From assembly GCF_013371085.1 (NCBI RefSeq), contig NZ_JABWCV010000029.1:1-47931 (forward strand): 47,931 bases of DNA, given 5' to 3'. The notes beneath the pieces are model-generated. The model worked only from the letters and a program-made list of their open reading frames with translations. It did no database searches and had not been told where the DNA came from. The position numbers and the translations under genes are program-made. Shown in pieces: positions 7,044 through 14,429 of the stretch (position 1 is its first letter; the number at the start of each line of letters is the position of its first letter). The DNA is from Vreelandella maris. GTDB taxonomy: Bacteria > Pseudomonadota > Gammaproteobacteria > Pseudomonadales > Halomonadaceae.

Positions 7044-8841
7044 TCAAAAACCCTGCCCGGCCGGCGTTGATATAATCGGCACCATCAAATGAACGGGTGG
7101 TGATGTAGTCTTGATCCAGCGCATTTTCAACCGTCACGCGCGCACTCCATAGCGGGGCAAATTGCCAGCCAGCTCGTAGATTAACAAGACCGTAGCCACT
7201 TAGGCGATCGTCATTCTGGGCGTCGCGGTAGCGGTGGTTTTGTGCTATCCAAGACCCTCCCAGCGACCAGTCGCCAAGCTCACGGTCTATATCGACACGT
7301 ACGCTCTGCGTGGCACGGTTTTGCAAGCGATGGCCTGTCAACCGGTTTTCGGGGTCGGTATAGGTCAGTGCAGCGGCCAGGGTCCAGTCAGCTATTTCCA
7401 CGCCACTGGAAAGTTCAGCCCCGCGGATTCGTGACGTAGGCACATTGGACTGGATACCTTGCCCGGTGATCAAGTTATCGATATCGGTTTGATAGAGCGC
7501 CGCGTCCCAGAACCAGTGGGCGTATTGCCCGCGCGCACCGACTTCCAACGTTTCGGAGGTTTCAGCTTCCAGGTCCGGATTACCGAAGCCTGGGTAGTAA
7601 AGCTGATTGTAGGTCGGCGCATTGAAAGCGGTGCCATAGTTGGCCCGTAGTGTGTGGTAGCTGTCCAGCTCGTAACCTACTCCTAGGCTGCCCGTTACTT
7701 CTTCCCCATAGGATTCGTTGTCGTCGAACCTCAGGCTGGCCTGCAAAATGACAGGGGAAAAATCCAGCAGCGCCTGTGAAAATACCGCTGCATTGCTGCG
7801 ACTGGTTTCATCGTAATCGATGCTGCTGTCGACCTTGTCTTGGCTGTATTCAGCCCCTGCCACCAGCTCATGGGCGCCGGATGTAAAGGTGTTTTCCCAG
7901 CGCGCGGTGTGCACTTTGGTGTTGAACACGGAATCACCCGAATCGGCAAAATTATCGCTCTCATCGCGTGACTCGCTTAACGTGATGCGGCTACGCCAAT
8001 AGTCGGTGAGCGGCAGCTCGCCGTATACCCCGGCCACTTGCTGAACAAAGTCGTTTTCGCCACCGTCGTATTCGTTGTTACCGCGGGCACGTAGCGCCAG
8101 CACCCCCATTTCGGCACCGGAATCGAAGGTGTGAGAAACCCGCGCCAGGGCAGACGTATTATCGTAACCCTTGTCATCACCGTCGCGGCGAATGGGCTGT
8201 CCGTCGGTAGCAAAATGGCTACCGGCGAAACTGTAGCGGGTGCCGCCTTCTTGGCCGCTGATACCGGCGCTTAGGCGCTGGGTGTTAAATGAACCACCGC
8301 CGACTGAAATACGGGGTTGCGGGCCCTCTTCTTCACCATCAGGCGTAAAGAGTTGGATGACACCCCCAATCGCATCGGCGCCGTAAAGGCTGCCGCGGGG
8401 GCCACGCACGATTTCAGCGCGGTCAAACATACGCGGATCGAGATACGACCAGGCAGCGCCGCCGCTGGTGGCAGAACGCAAGCGAATGCCGTCGATTAAC
8501 AGCACATTTTGGCTACTGCCCGTGCCGCGAATATAAACGCTGCTGTTTTTACCAAAGCTGCCATTCGAAGAGACATCCACGCCGGGCTGCCCACGGAAAA
8601 GATCGGTAATGCTTACCGGGTCTTGGCGGCGAAAAGTGGCTTCATCCAACACGGTGACTGAAGAGAGGCTTTCATTAGCGGTACGCGGGGCAAGTGCCGC
8701 GGTCACCACCACAGGATTGAGGTCAGCATCAGCGGAAGTGGCGACGGGGTTCTGCTCGTTGGACTGAGCATGCACGGCCAGCGGTAGCGCGGCCATGACA
8801 AACGCAGCCCGTTTGGCGGTGGTGTGGAAACGGTGGTTCAT
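7024..8841 (-). CDS. btuB: TonB-dependent outer-membrane vitamin B12 receptor
   Basis: Imports corrinoids through the outer membrane using TonB. I start it at the ATG at 8841 (605 residues), preceded by AAGGGA; the in-frame extension to 8910 lies in the mRNA leader. A signal peptide ends near AVHA (Ala25), the TonB box PVVVTA follows at 43-48, and the plug domain includes SITDLFRGQPGVDVSS, YIRGTGSSQNVLLIDG and RGPRGSLYGADAIGGVI. The rest has alternating beta-barrel character. The last residues are HFGQ, so the customary terminal aromatic is two residues from the end, a small oddity. It is the first gene after the adenosylcobalamin riboswitch and is followed by btuFCD. Confidence 0.92.
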   Translation of the reverse strand: MNHRFHTTAKRAAFVMAALPLAVHAQSNEQNPVATSADADLNPVVVTAALAPRTANESLSSVTVLDEATFRRQDPVSITDLFRGQPGVDVSSNGSFGKNSSVYIRGTGSSQNVLLIDGIRLRSATSGGAAWSYLDPRMFDRAEIVRGPRGSLYGADAIGGVIQLFTPDGEEEGPQPRISVGGGSFNTQRLSAGISGQEGGTRYSFAGSHFATDGQPIRRDGDDKGYDNTSALARVSHTFDSGAEMGVLALRARGNNEYDGGENDFVQQVAGVYGELPLTDYWRSRITLSESRDESDNFADSGDSVFNTKVHTARWENTFTSGAHELVAGAEYSQDKVDSSIDYDETSRSNAAVFSQALLDFSPVILQASLRFDDNESYGEEVTGSLGVGYELDSYHTLRANYGTAFNAPTYNQLYYPGFGNPDLEAETSETLEVGARGQYAHWFWDAALYQTDIDNLITGQGIQSNVPTSRIRGAELSSGVEIADWTLAAALTYTDPENRLTGHRLQNRATQSVRVDIDRELGDWSLGGSWIAQNHRYRDAQNDDRLSGYGLVNLRAGWQFAPLWSARVTVENALDQDYITTRSFDGADYINAGRAGFLSVHFGQ

Positions 8842-8995
8842 GTGAGATCCCTTGCTCGTCGTGCTCACCCGCACAACACAGTTTTTTTGACCGAGCGCAG
8901 GGAAAAACAAGGGAGTAACGATAGCGTTGCGCCACCGTTCACTGCCCTAAGAACGCCCTCCGCGTCTCGGCATGGTTGGTTCAGTTAGAACCATT
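8842..8995 (-). promoter_or_regulatory. btuB leader downstream of the riboswitch (expression platform)
   Basis: Between the aptamer and the btuB ATG lie about 150 bases. On the transcript a small hairpin GGTT-ctaactg-AACC follows the aptamer. Close to the gene, GTGAG and CTCAC flank the AAGGGA ribosome-binding site, so a five-base-pair stem could hide that site. No hairpin followed directly by a long U-run is evident. Translational control is therefore the simpler reading, an inference from pairing by eye. Confidence 0.4.
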
Positions 8996-9211
8996 ACTCT
9001 CGGGCCGGTCTCCGGGCTGACGAGCGAAAGGCGTCTCTAGCAATAGCAGAGCCACGCTTTTCCGAACGACCACCTTCCCGTGCGTGAGCACAGTGGCGTA
9101 ATTAGCCGTTCTTATCTCGATCACCGTTGCGGGGGCAGCGTTGGAATCACGCAAAGCGTTCACCAACTTCCCGTTTCACTAGCGGCTGTTTAACCGCTAG
9201 CACCTGAGAGT
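8996..9211 (-). ncRNA. Adenosylcobalamin (B12) riboswitch
   Basis: On the minus strand the element opens with ACTCTC (9211-9206), which pairs with GAGAGT (9001-8996) to close stem P1. Inside are the conserved GGGAAGTTGGTG (9172-9161), the block GCTGCCCCCGCAACGGT (9141-9125 region) and the B12 box AGCCCGGAGACCGGCC (about 9018-9003). A GCTAGCGG..CCGCTAG stem lies near the 5' end. These are the defining parts of the cobalamin riboswitch. It precedes btuB-btuF-btuC-btuD and should repress them when adenosylcobalamin is abundant. Confidence 0.96.
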
Positions 9212-9217
9212 GGGCGT

Positions 9218-9246
9218 AAACTAGCAACTTGCCAAAGGGAGGTCAA
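9218..9246 (-). promoter_or_regulatory. Sigma-70 type promoter for the riboswitch-btuBFCD transcript
   Basis: On the minus strand TTGACC (9246-9241) and TAGTTT (9223-9218) are separated by exactly 17 bases. A start about 7 bases after the -10 element would fall at the first base of riboswitch stem P1 (9211). The fit of promoter spacing and aptamer boundary supports both calls. Confidence 0.75.
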
Positions 9247-9289
9247 TTGAATTGGAGCGGGGTATCACGCACAGGAAAGCCGCCAGTGG

Positions 9290-9715
9290 CTACTTGAGCG
9301 CCATCACCAACCCATGGCGCACATACCATACCTCTTCAGCTTGGGCGGTGGCGTCTTGGGTGAACCAGCCATTGAGATCACGCAGGCGCCGCTGCTCTGG
9401 TTCCATGGGCACAACCCCACGGCCAACGTCGGTGGCGATAATGATTAACGCCGCGTTTAACTCGTCGGCGCGCTGGCAAAGCTGGATCATATCGCGCTGC
9501 CACTGCTGGCGCAGGGCATCGTTATCATCACGTTCAAGAGCAGCACCTAGCCACTCAAGCACGCCGGTGATAATCAGCGGCGTATTGGCGACTAGCGCTT
9601 GCTGGCTATCGATGAAAGGCTGCGCAGCATCAAGCCGCCACCACTGCGCTTCGGGAAAGCGAGCGATTACGGCGTCGCGTTTGCCAGCGCAGGCACCGCC
9701 GATGAAGAGCTGCAT
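9290..9715 (-). CDS. Divergent, shortened CobU-like protein (second CobU paralogue)
   Basis: This 141-residue protein starts at the ATG at 9715 (AGGGG 7-8 bases upstream). Its N-terminus has a variant P-loop GGACAGKRD (6-14). Its C-terminal half aligns well with CobU: DVGRGVVPMEPEQRRLRDLN (96-115) matches the CobU motif NEVGMGIVP...ARxFRDxAG, then EEVWYVRHGL. The segment between P-loop and mid-protein that holds the guanylylated histidine of CobU (RIxxH...R...W) is absent. It therefore looks like a cobinamide-kinase-type relative without guanylyltransferase chemistry. A regular CobU lies two genes upstream with complementary losses (see findings). It is the last gene of the cobT operon and overlaps the phosphatase gene by 49 bases. 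Confidence 0.75.
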   Translation of the reverse strand: MQLFIGGACAGKRDAVIARFPEAQWWRLDAAQPFIDSQQALVANTPLIITGVLEWLGAALERDDNDALRQQWQRDMIQLCQRADELNAALIIIATDVGRGVVPMEPEQRRLRDLNGWFTQDATAQAEEVWYVRHGLVMALK

Positions 9716-10320
9716 TGCCATTCCCCTTTGCCATGTTCGTCTTTTTGATAAATAAGCTGCCACCGCCTGCCCTGGGCTTGAAGCACCGTGCCGTCCCAGA
9801 AGTGGATCGTTTCAAAACGGCGGCGCAGTTCACGAATCACGCCGCCATGGGTGACAGCCAGTATCTTTTTGTGACCATTGGCATGAGCATTGGTCGCCAG
9901 ATCATAAAGCCAGCCATCCAGACGCTCGCGCAGTTGGGCTGCCGATTCGCCACCGGGAATTTGCAGCTCACCCACGCTATCAATCCAGGCACGGTAGTGC
10001 GGCAAGTCTTTTAGGTCGTCGTAAACCTTGCCTTCGTACTCACCAAAATCAAGCTCGCGCAGCCGTGGTTCGAGGGTGAGCGGCACGACAGCCTTGGTGA
10101 TGTCCGCCCACGCCAGGGTTTGTTGGCAGCGGTTAAGATCGCTTGAGTAGATAGCATCAAACCGCTCATCCACCAACGCGTCGCGCAGTTCTAGAAGCCC
10201 AACTTCAGCGTCAGGAAACAGCAGCGGAATATCGCGCTGGCCTTGATAGCGACGCTCTAAATTCCAAGCGGTGATACCGTGGCGAACTGCCACCAGCTCC
10301 ACAGTAAGATCAGTAGCCAA
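9667..10320 (-). CDS. cobC: Histidine phosphatase family protein, probable alpha-ribazole phosphatase
   Basis: Probably removes the 5'-phosphate of alpha-ribazole phosphate or of cobalamin phosphate in nucleotide-loop assembly. The 217-residue protein has the phosphoacceptor RHG (13-15, His14), a Glu in EYEG (94-97) and the second catalytic His158 in VTHGG. The frame begins at a TTG at 10320, preceded by a strong AGGGGGAG; a GTG six codons later is an alternative. It begins 64 bases inside cobS. Other family members are phosphoglycerate mutases, so the role rests on its position between cobS and the CobU paralogue. Confidence 0.85.
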   Translation of the reverse strand: MATDLTVELVAVRHGITAWNLERRYQGQRDIPLLFPDAEVGLLELRDALVDERFDAIYSSDLNRCQQTLAWADITKAVVPLTLEPRLRELDFGEYEGKVYDDLKDLPHYRAWIDSVGELQIPGGESAAQLRERLDGWLYDLATNAHANGHKKILAVTHGGVIRELRRRFETIHFWDGTVLQAQGRRWQLIYQKDEHGKGEWQCSSSSAVPALANATP

Positions 10321-11027
10321 AGCTCTCCCCCTTCGATGGTGGCGCCTACCATATCGCCGTTAATCCCGTTAAACAGTCGCAACATTAGCCAGCGGATTAG
10401 TAACACAAAAACAGTGACCATTAGCATCATCAACACTATCGCGGGCGCTAGCAGTGCCATCAGCACGATCGGCACCAACGCAAGCGCCACATCTTGGCCG
10501 CTAAGCGACTGCTGCCAGCTCCACGCCAAACCCTTCTGTTGGGCGCAGGGAGTCAGCACCAGTAACGCAACGCCTGCCCAGCGCCCTAGCGCGGGAACGA
10601 CTAATAGCCACCACCAGGGTGCGTGATAAGCCAGCAATGCCCACAGGAGCACGGCCTTCCAGGCAAGCAGAAACACCAGCGCCAACATACCAAAGCTGCC
10701 GATTTGCGGGTCTTTCATGATTTCCCAACGACGCGCCAGGGGCTGATTACTACCCAGCGCATCGGCGATATCCATAACGCCGTCTAAATGCAGCCCGCCC
10801 GAAATAGCCACCCAAATGCTTAGCAATGTCAGCGCGGTGATCGGCGCGGGAACGTTGTGTATTCCGAGCGCGACTAGCGCTAGCACAGTGCCAATCAACA
10901 GCCCCACTACCGGATAGGCGCGTACTGCCCAGCGTCGGATATCAGGTGTCCAGGGAACGGCTATTGGAATTGGGACGCGAGTAAGGAACTGCAGCGCAAG
11001 CAGAAGACCGAACAGGGCATTTCTCAA
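10257..11027 (-). CDS. cobS: Adenosylcobinamide-GDP ribazoletransferase (cobalamin-5'-phosphate synthase)
   Basis: Inner-membrane enzyme that joins adenosyl-GDP-cobinamide to alpha-ribazole (phosphate). I choose the TTG at 11027 because AAGGAG lies 7 bases upstream and 17 bases follow the cobU stop, giving 256 residues beginning MRNALFGLLLALQFLTRVPI. The open frame extends back to 11075 through a TTG inside cobU. Typical CobS features are the N-terminal LQFLTRVPIP, the motif GGLHLDGVMDIADALG with its Asp-rich metal site, KDPQIGSFG, and several hydrophobic helices in the second half. It overlaps the downstream phosphatase gene by 64 bases. Confidence 0.92.
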   Translation of the reverse strand: MRNALFGLLLALQFLTRVPIPIAVPWTPDIRRWAVRAYPVVGLLIGTVLALVALGIHNVPAPITALTLLSIWVAISGGLHLDGVMDIADALGSNQPLARRWEIMKDPQIGSFGMLALVFLLAWKAVLLWALLAYHAPWWWLLVVPALGRWAGVALLVLTPCAQQKGLAWSWQQSLSGQDVALALVPIVLMALLAPAIVLMMLMVTVFVLLIRWLMLRLFNGINGDMVGATIEGGELWLLILLWSWWQFATVSPLGI

Positions 11028-11043
11028 ATCGACAGCTCCTTCA

Positions 11044-11595
11044 TTAACAAAATGCCTTTGCGGACTTCCAATCAATGACGCACCCCGCCACCACTTCTAT
11101 TACCGAGTCCGCCTCTTTCGCTAGCCAGCGGTGAACGCGCTGAAGAAACGCCAGATAGCGCCAGGTTTCAGCATCCGAGGGCGGCAGCGCTTCGTTGATA
11201 TCATTGGAGACAATCACTAGATAGAGGCTACGTGCTCGGGCATCGGCAAGTGCGCTTGCTAGCAGCGCCAGGCCCTCCTCTTCGCTGAGCTCACTGGCGT
11301 ACAGCACCTGGCTGGCCCAGAGCGTTAAGCAATCCAGCAGCACGGCACTACCACTTGGCACCTTAGCCAGCGCTTGATCAATGGCAAGTGGCTCCTCCAG
11401 TGTTTTCCACTGAGCGCTCTGCCACTCCTCTTGTCTGGATTGACGATGACGGGCTACGCGCGCGGCCATTTCGGCGTCGTATACGTCTGCGGTGGCTAAG
11501 TAGTAACAGGGCGAACTGCCCGCTGCATTCACAACCTGCTGCTCGGCAACATCGCTTTTACCAGAACGCGCACCACCGCTAACGAAGACAATCAT
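11044..11595 (-). CDS. cobU: Adenosylcobinamide kinase / adenosylcobinamide-phosphate guanylyltransferase (CobU/CobP), atypical C-terminus
   Basis: Phosphorylates adenosylcobinamide and then activates it with GMP. Of 183 residues, the N-terminal half is canonical: P-loop GGARSGKS (7-14), YLATADVYDAEMAARV, His50 in ARHRQSR...EEW (the position of the guanylylated histidine), and LLDCLTLW (86-93). In the C-terminal half the normally invariant NEVGxGIVP is replaced by NDINEALPPSD (131-141), and the ARxFRDxAG stretch is not recognisable. That motif is instead intact in the shorter paralogue at 9290-9715. The start overlaps the end of cobD by 17 bases. Confidence 0.88.
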   Translation of the reverse strand: MIVFVSGGARSGKSDVAEQQVVNAAGSSPCYYLATADVYDAEMAARVARHRQSRQEEWQSAQWKTLEEPLAIDQALAKVPSGSAVLLDCLTLWASQVLYASELSEEEGLALLASALADARARSLYLVIVSNDINEALPPSDAETWRYLAFLQRVHRWLAKEADSVIEVVAGCVIDWKSAKAFC

Positions 11596-12727
11596 TCAGC
11601 ACCTTTATCAAGCGTCGATTGGCGGGCTCGTCGCGTAGCGCCACTCGCAGCCATTCGCCATTAAGCCCGGCAAAATTATGCGTATGGCGCACCAGTACGC
11701 CCCGGCGCAACAGGCGCTCAAACAGCACGTCGCTCGTGATGCCGCTTGCACGCTGCTCGGCCCCCGGGCGGAACAGGAAAAAGCACGCTTGGCTGGGCAC
11801 CATGTCCAGCCCCAATTCAGCGAGCGTTTGGGCCATGCGTGGGTGCTCACTGGCCAACCATCGCTGAGTGCGTCGGGTAAACGCATCATCCGCCAGCAGA
11901 GGCGCTACCAGTTCCGCCGCCAGATGATTAACGCTCCACGGCGGTTGATGGGCCTGTGCTGCTTGAACCGTGGCCGCATCCGCTAGCAGGTAGCCCAGCC
12001 GGAGACCCGGCAGGGTATAAAATTTGGTCATGGAGCGTAGCAAGATCAGATGCGGGTAGCGCGCCAATAACGTTGTCAGCGGCGCCTTATCTTGGCTGTT
12101 ATCCACCATATCGATAAAGGCTTCATCGACCACCACGCGACAATTCAGAGCAGCGGTGTGCTCCAGCAAGACCACCATGGTCGAGAAGTCGATAAGCGTC
12201 GCGGTAGGATTATTGGGTCGGCATAGAAACAGCACATCGATGTCGCTTAACGCTGTCAGCAGCGCATCAATATCCAGACTAAAATCCAGTGGGGACAGCG
12301 GAATCTCGCTAATCGACAGCCGGTGGGCATGACAGGCGCGGGCATACTCGCCAAAGCTTGGGGTTAGTATGGAGGCTCGTTTACCCGCATGTAACGCAGC
12401 GGTCAGAAAGATGGCCTCGGCACCTCCGTTGGTCAATAGCACCTGTTCGGGCTCAATCTGATGATGGGCGGAGATGGCCTGACGAGCAGCGGAATAATCG
12501 GGCGATGGGTAATGATCAAGGCCCGCTAGCTGCCGCGTTAGCCAATCGCGCACCCACGCGGGCGGCCCCAGCGGGTTGAGATTGGCGCTAAAATCGTCCA
12601 GACGGTGATCGGCAGGCAAACCGAAGTGCGTTAGCAGCGTCTCGGCCTGGCCGCCATGCTTGGGCCATGCAGAGCTGGGTAATGGAGAGCTGGTCCATTG
12701 AGAGCCGGGGCATGCGGGCGTACTCAT
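11579..12727 (-). CDS. cobD: L-threonine-O-3-phosphate decarboxylase (CobD; CobC in Pseudomonas naming), PLP-dependent
   Basis: Makes (R)-1-amino-2-propanol O-2-phosphate, the linker between corrin ring and nucleotide loop. It is a 382-residue fold-type I aminotransferase relative with TNGGAEAIFL (99-108), CRPNNPT with Asn173, VVVDEAF with Asp201, the Schiff-base Lys235 in RSMTKFYTLPGLRLGY and Arg243. The N-terminal 24 residues before HGG are longer than in many relatives, but the ATG at 12727 overlaps the cbiB stop as ATGA, which supports this start. Histidinol-phosphate aminotransferase is the main look-alike; the operon settles the call. Confidence 0.92.
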   Translation of the reverse strand: MSTPACPGSQWTSSPLPSSAWPKHGGQAETLLTHFGLPADHRLDDFSANLNPLGPPAWVRDWLTRQLAGLDHYPSPDYSAARQAISAHHQIEPEQVLLTNGGAEAIFLTAALHAGKRASILTPSFGEYARACHAHRLSISEIPLSPLDFSLDIDALLTALSDIDVLFLCRPNNPTATLIDFSTMVVLLEHTAALNCRVVVDEAFIDMVDNSQDKAPLTTLLARYPHLILLRSMTKFYTLPGLRLGYLLADAATVQAAQAHQPPWSVNHLAAELVAPLLADDAFTRRTQRWLASEHPRMAQTLAELGLDMVPSQACFFLFRPGAEQRASGITSDVLFERLLRRGVLVRHTHNFAGLNGEWLRVALRDEPANRRLIKVLNDCLR

Positions 12728-13728
12728 AGCAATCCTCGCAGAATAAACATCAGTCCAGCCATCACGAGCACCGACAGCAACATAAAGAGTAGCCAGGCGC
12801 CGTGCATCAAACGGATAGTAGCGCCGATATGAGCAACACGCAGCGTCTCAAAGGGCTCGCCAAGGGTCGCTCGGTGGGAAACCACACCTTGATAAAAGTT
12901 GGTGCCGCCCAACTGTACACCCAGCAGCCTCGCTACCATGGCTTCCGGCCAACCAGCGTTCGGGCTGGGATGGCGAGGCGCATCCCGGCAAGTGCCACGT
13001 AGCGCACCTTTCCAGCGTAACGGTAAAACAGTAAAAGCGCTCAGCAGCAGGCCAGCGAGCAATAGACACAGCGCGGTTAAGCGTGCGGGTACCCAGTTGG
13101 CCACATCGTCCAGCTTCGCGGAGGCAAAACCAAAATCAGCATAGCGTTGGTTTTTATAGCCGACCATCGAATCCAGCGTATTTACCGCCTTATACGCCAG
13201 GGCTAGCGGCGCCCCGCCAATCAGGGCAAAAAACAGCGGTGCGGTAATGCCATCGACGGTGTTTTCAGCCACGGTTTCCACAGTGCCCCGGGTGATTTCC
13301 GCTTCGTCCAAGCGATGGGTGTCGCGGCCAACAATCATGCCCAGTGCTTGGCGTGCGGCGGGCAAATCGCCCTTGGTCAGCGGCTCTACCACAGCGCGGG
13401 CCGCATCGCCCAAACCTTTGATCGCCAGTGTCGTGGAGAGCAGCCAGAGTTCAGCGACCAATGCCAGCCCAGGGTGCAACTGCGTCAACACTGCTAACAG
13501 CAGCCAACTGATACTCCACACGCCGCCTACCACGATGAGCGTCAGCAGGAAGCCGCACACTCTACGCTGCTGCGCAGTCCCGCGATTCCACAGCTGTTCA
13601 AAGCGACTGATAAACCGCCCGACCAGCACCACTGGATGGGGTATTGAGCGTGGGTCGCCAACGATTAGATCGATCACAATCGCCAGGGCGATCAGGATGA
13701 TGCCTGTTAAATCAAAAGGCGCGCTCAT
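12724..13728 (-). CDS. cbiB: Adenosylcobinamide-phosphate synthase (CbiB)
   Basis: Inner-membrane enzyme attaching the aminopropanol phosphate to adenosylcobyric acid. The 334-residue protein begins with hydrophobic segments around DLIVGDPRSIPHPVVLVGR (about 20-38), a CbiB signature, followed by RGTVETVAENTVDGITAPLF, YKAVNTLDSMVGYKN and DFGFASAKLDDVANWVPARL, all strongly conserved in the family. A C-terminal hydrophobic span ends the protein. The start overlaps the cbiZ stop (ATGA) and the stop overlaps cobD (ATGA). Confidence 0.94.
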   Translation of the reverse strand: MSAPFDLTGIILIALAIVIDLIVGDPRSIPHPVVLVGRFISRFEQLWNRGTAQQRRVCGFLLTLIVVGGVWSISWLLLAVLTQLHPGLALVAELWLLSTTLAIKGLGDAARAVVEPLTKGDLPAARQALGMIVGRDTHRLDEAEITRGTVETVAENTVDGITAPLFFALIGGAPLALAYKAVNTLDSMVGYKNQRYADFGFASAKLDDVANWVPARLTALCLLLAGLLLSAFTVLPLRWKGALRGTCRDAPRHPSPNAGWPEAMVARLLGVQLGGTNFYQGVVSHRATLGEPFETLRVAHIGATIRLMHGAWLLFMLLSVLVMAGLMFILRGLL

Positions 13729-14429
13729 ACTAATCCTTCGCTAGAGCAAGCTAGCGAGTTTAGCGTTGCCTGATACACCGCTCTTCCAATTGCTCGGCCA
13801 AGTGGTGTACCGGAACCTGCATAAGGGGTTTGCATCCCTTGCTGAGTGGCCGCCACACATACACAGTCCGTAGAAGTGCCTGTGGTGGCTGTACCGCTAT
13901 ACGTATCAATAATGCCAGCCTTATAGAGCGCTTGAACCTTGGTCTCTGTTATCGACAAACAGGTGTTTACTAGCGCGCCGTCAGTCAGTTGGGCATCGAC
14001 AAACACAAACACGTTGATAGTGCCTGCCACGAGGCGAGGATCTTGTGAGTGAAGCGCGGTGATATCCACCGCATTGCCTGTCCCCGCCGTCACCAGCGCC
14101 ATAACGCCATGCTCACGCTGCGCCAATGGCATGCTGACGATGGAGGCGCTGCTTAAACGTACGGCTGTCATCATGGCAATTGATGAAGAAGGTAACCCCT
14201 GGGCACCCAGCCAGGCGCTAAGATCCGCCACGGGGGTGCGCCCATCGTAATTTTTATCAACATGAAAGTTGGCAAAGCAGTGCGTACTGCCAAAGCCATC
14301 GCCTATCAGCGCACTACTTAGAGTGCGCAGCGGCACCTGAGAGGTTATCGCCAAGCAATGCTCGCTTTGCGAGAGCGTTAATGGCTGGTTAAAAGGAAGC
14401 GTTTTCGGCGTGCTCAACAGTGTGCTCAT
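13725..14429 (-). CDS. cbiZ: Adenosylcobinamide amidohydrolase (CbiZ)
   Basis: CbiZ cleaves the aminopropanol side of adenosylcobinamide (and of adenosylpseudocobalamin in some bacteria), giving adenosylcobyric acid so that a new lower ligand can be attached. The 234-residue protein matches the family in VTAGTGNAVDITA, AGTINVFVFVDAQLTDGALV, ITETKVQALYKAGI, the motif ATTGTSTDCVCVA and YAGSGTPLGRAIGRAVY. Start and stop both overlap neighbours by ATGA (cobT and cbiB). Together with cbiB it completes a remodelling loop: CbiZ makes the substrate CbiB uses. This enzyme was first known from archaea and occurs only patchily in bacteria. Confidence 0.9.
   Translation of the reverse strand: MSTLLSTPKTLPFNQPLTLSQSEHCLAITSQVPLRTLSSALIGDGFGSTHCFANFHVDKNYDGRTPVADLSAWLGAQGLPSSSIAMMTAVRLSSASIVSMPLAQREHGVMALVTAGTGNAVDITALHSQDPRLVAGTINVFVFVDAQLTDGALVNTCLSITETKVQALYKAGIIDTYSGTATTGTSTDCVCVAATQQGMQTPYAGSGTPLGRAIGRAVYQATLNSLACSSEGLV

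Noticed and set aside
9252..9755. 167-codon plus-strand frame opposite the short CobU-like gene
   Set aside because: Arg/Ser/Cys-rich shadow; the minus strand has the CobU motifs and a ribosome-binding site.
13247..13744. 165-codon plus-strand frame opposite cbiB
   Set aside because: Antisense shadow; cbiB on the other strand is unambiguous.
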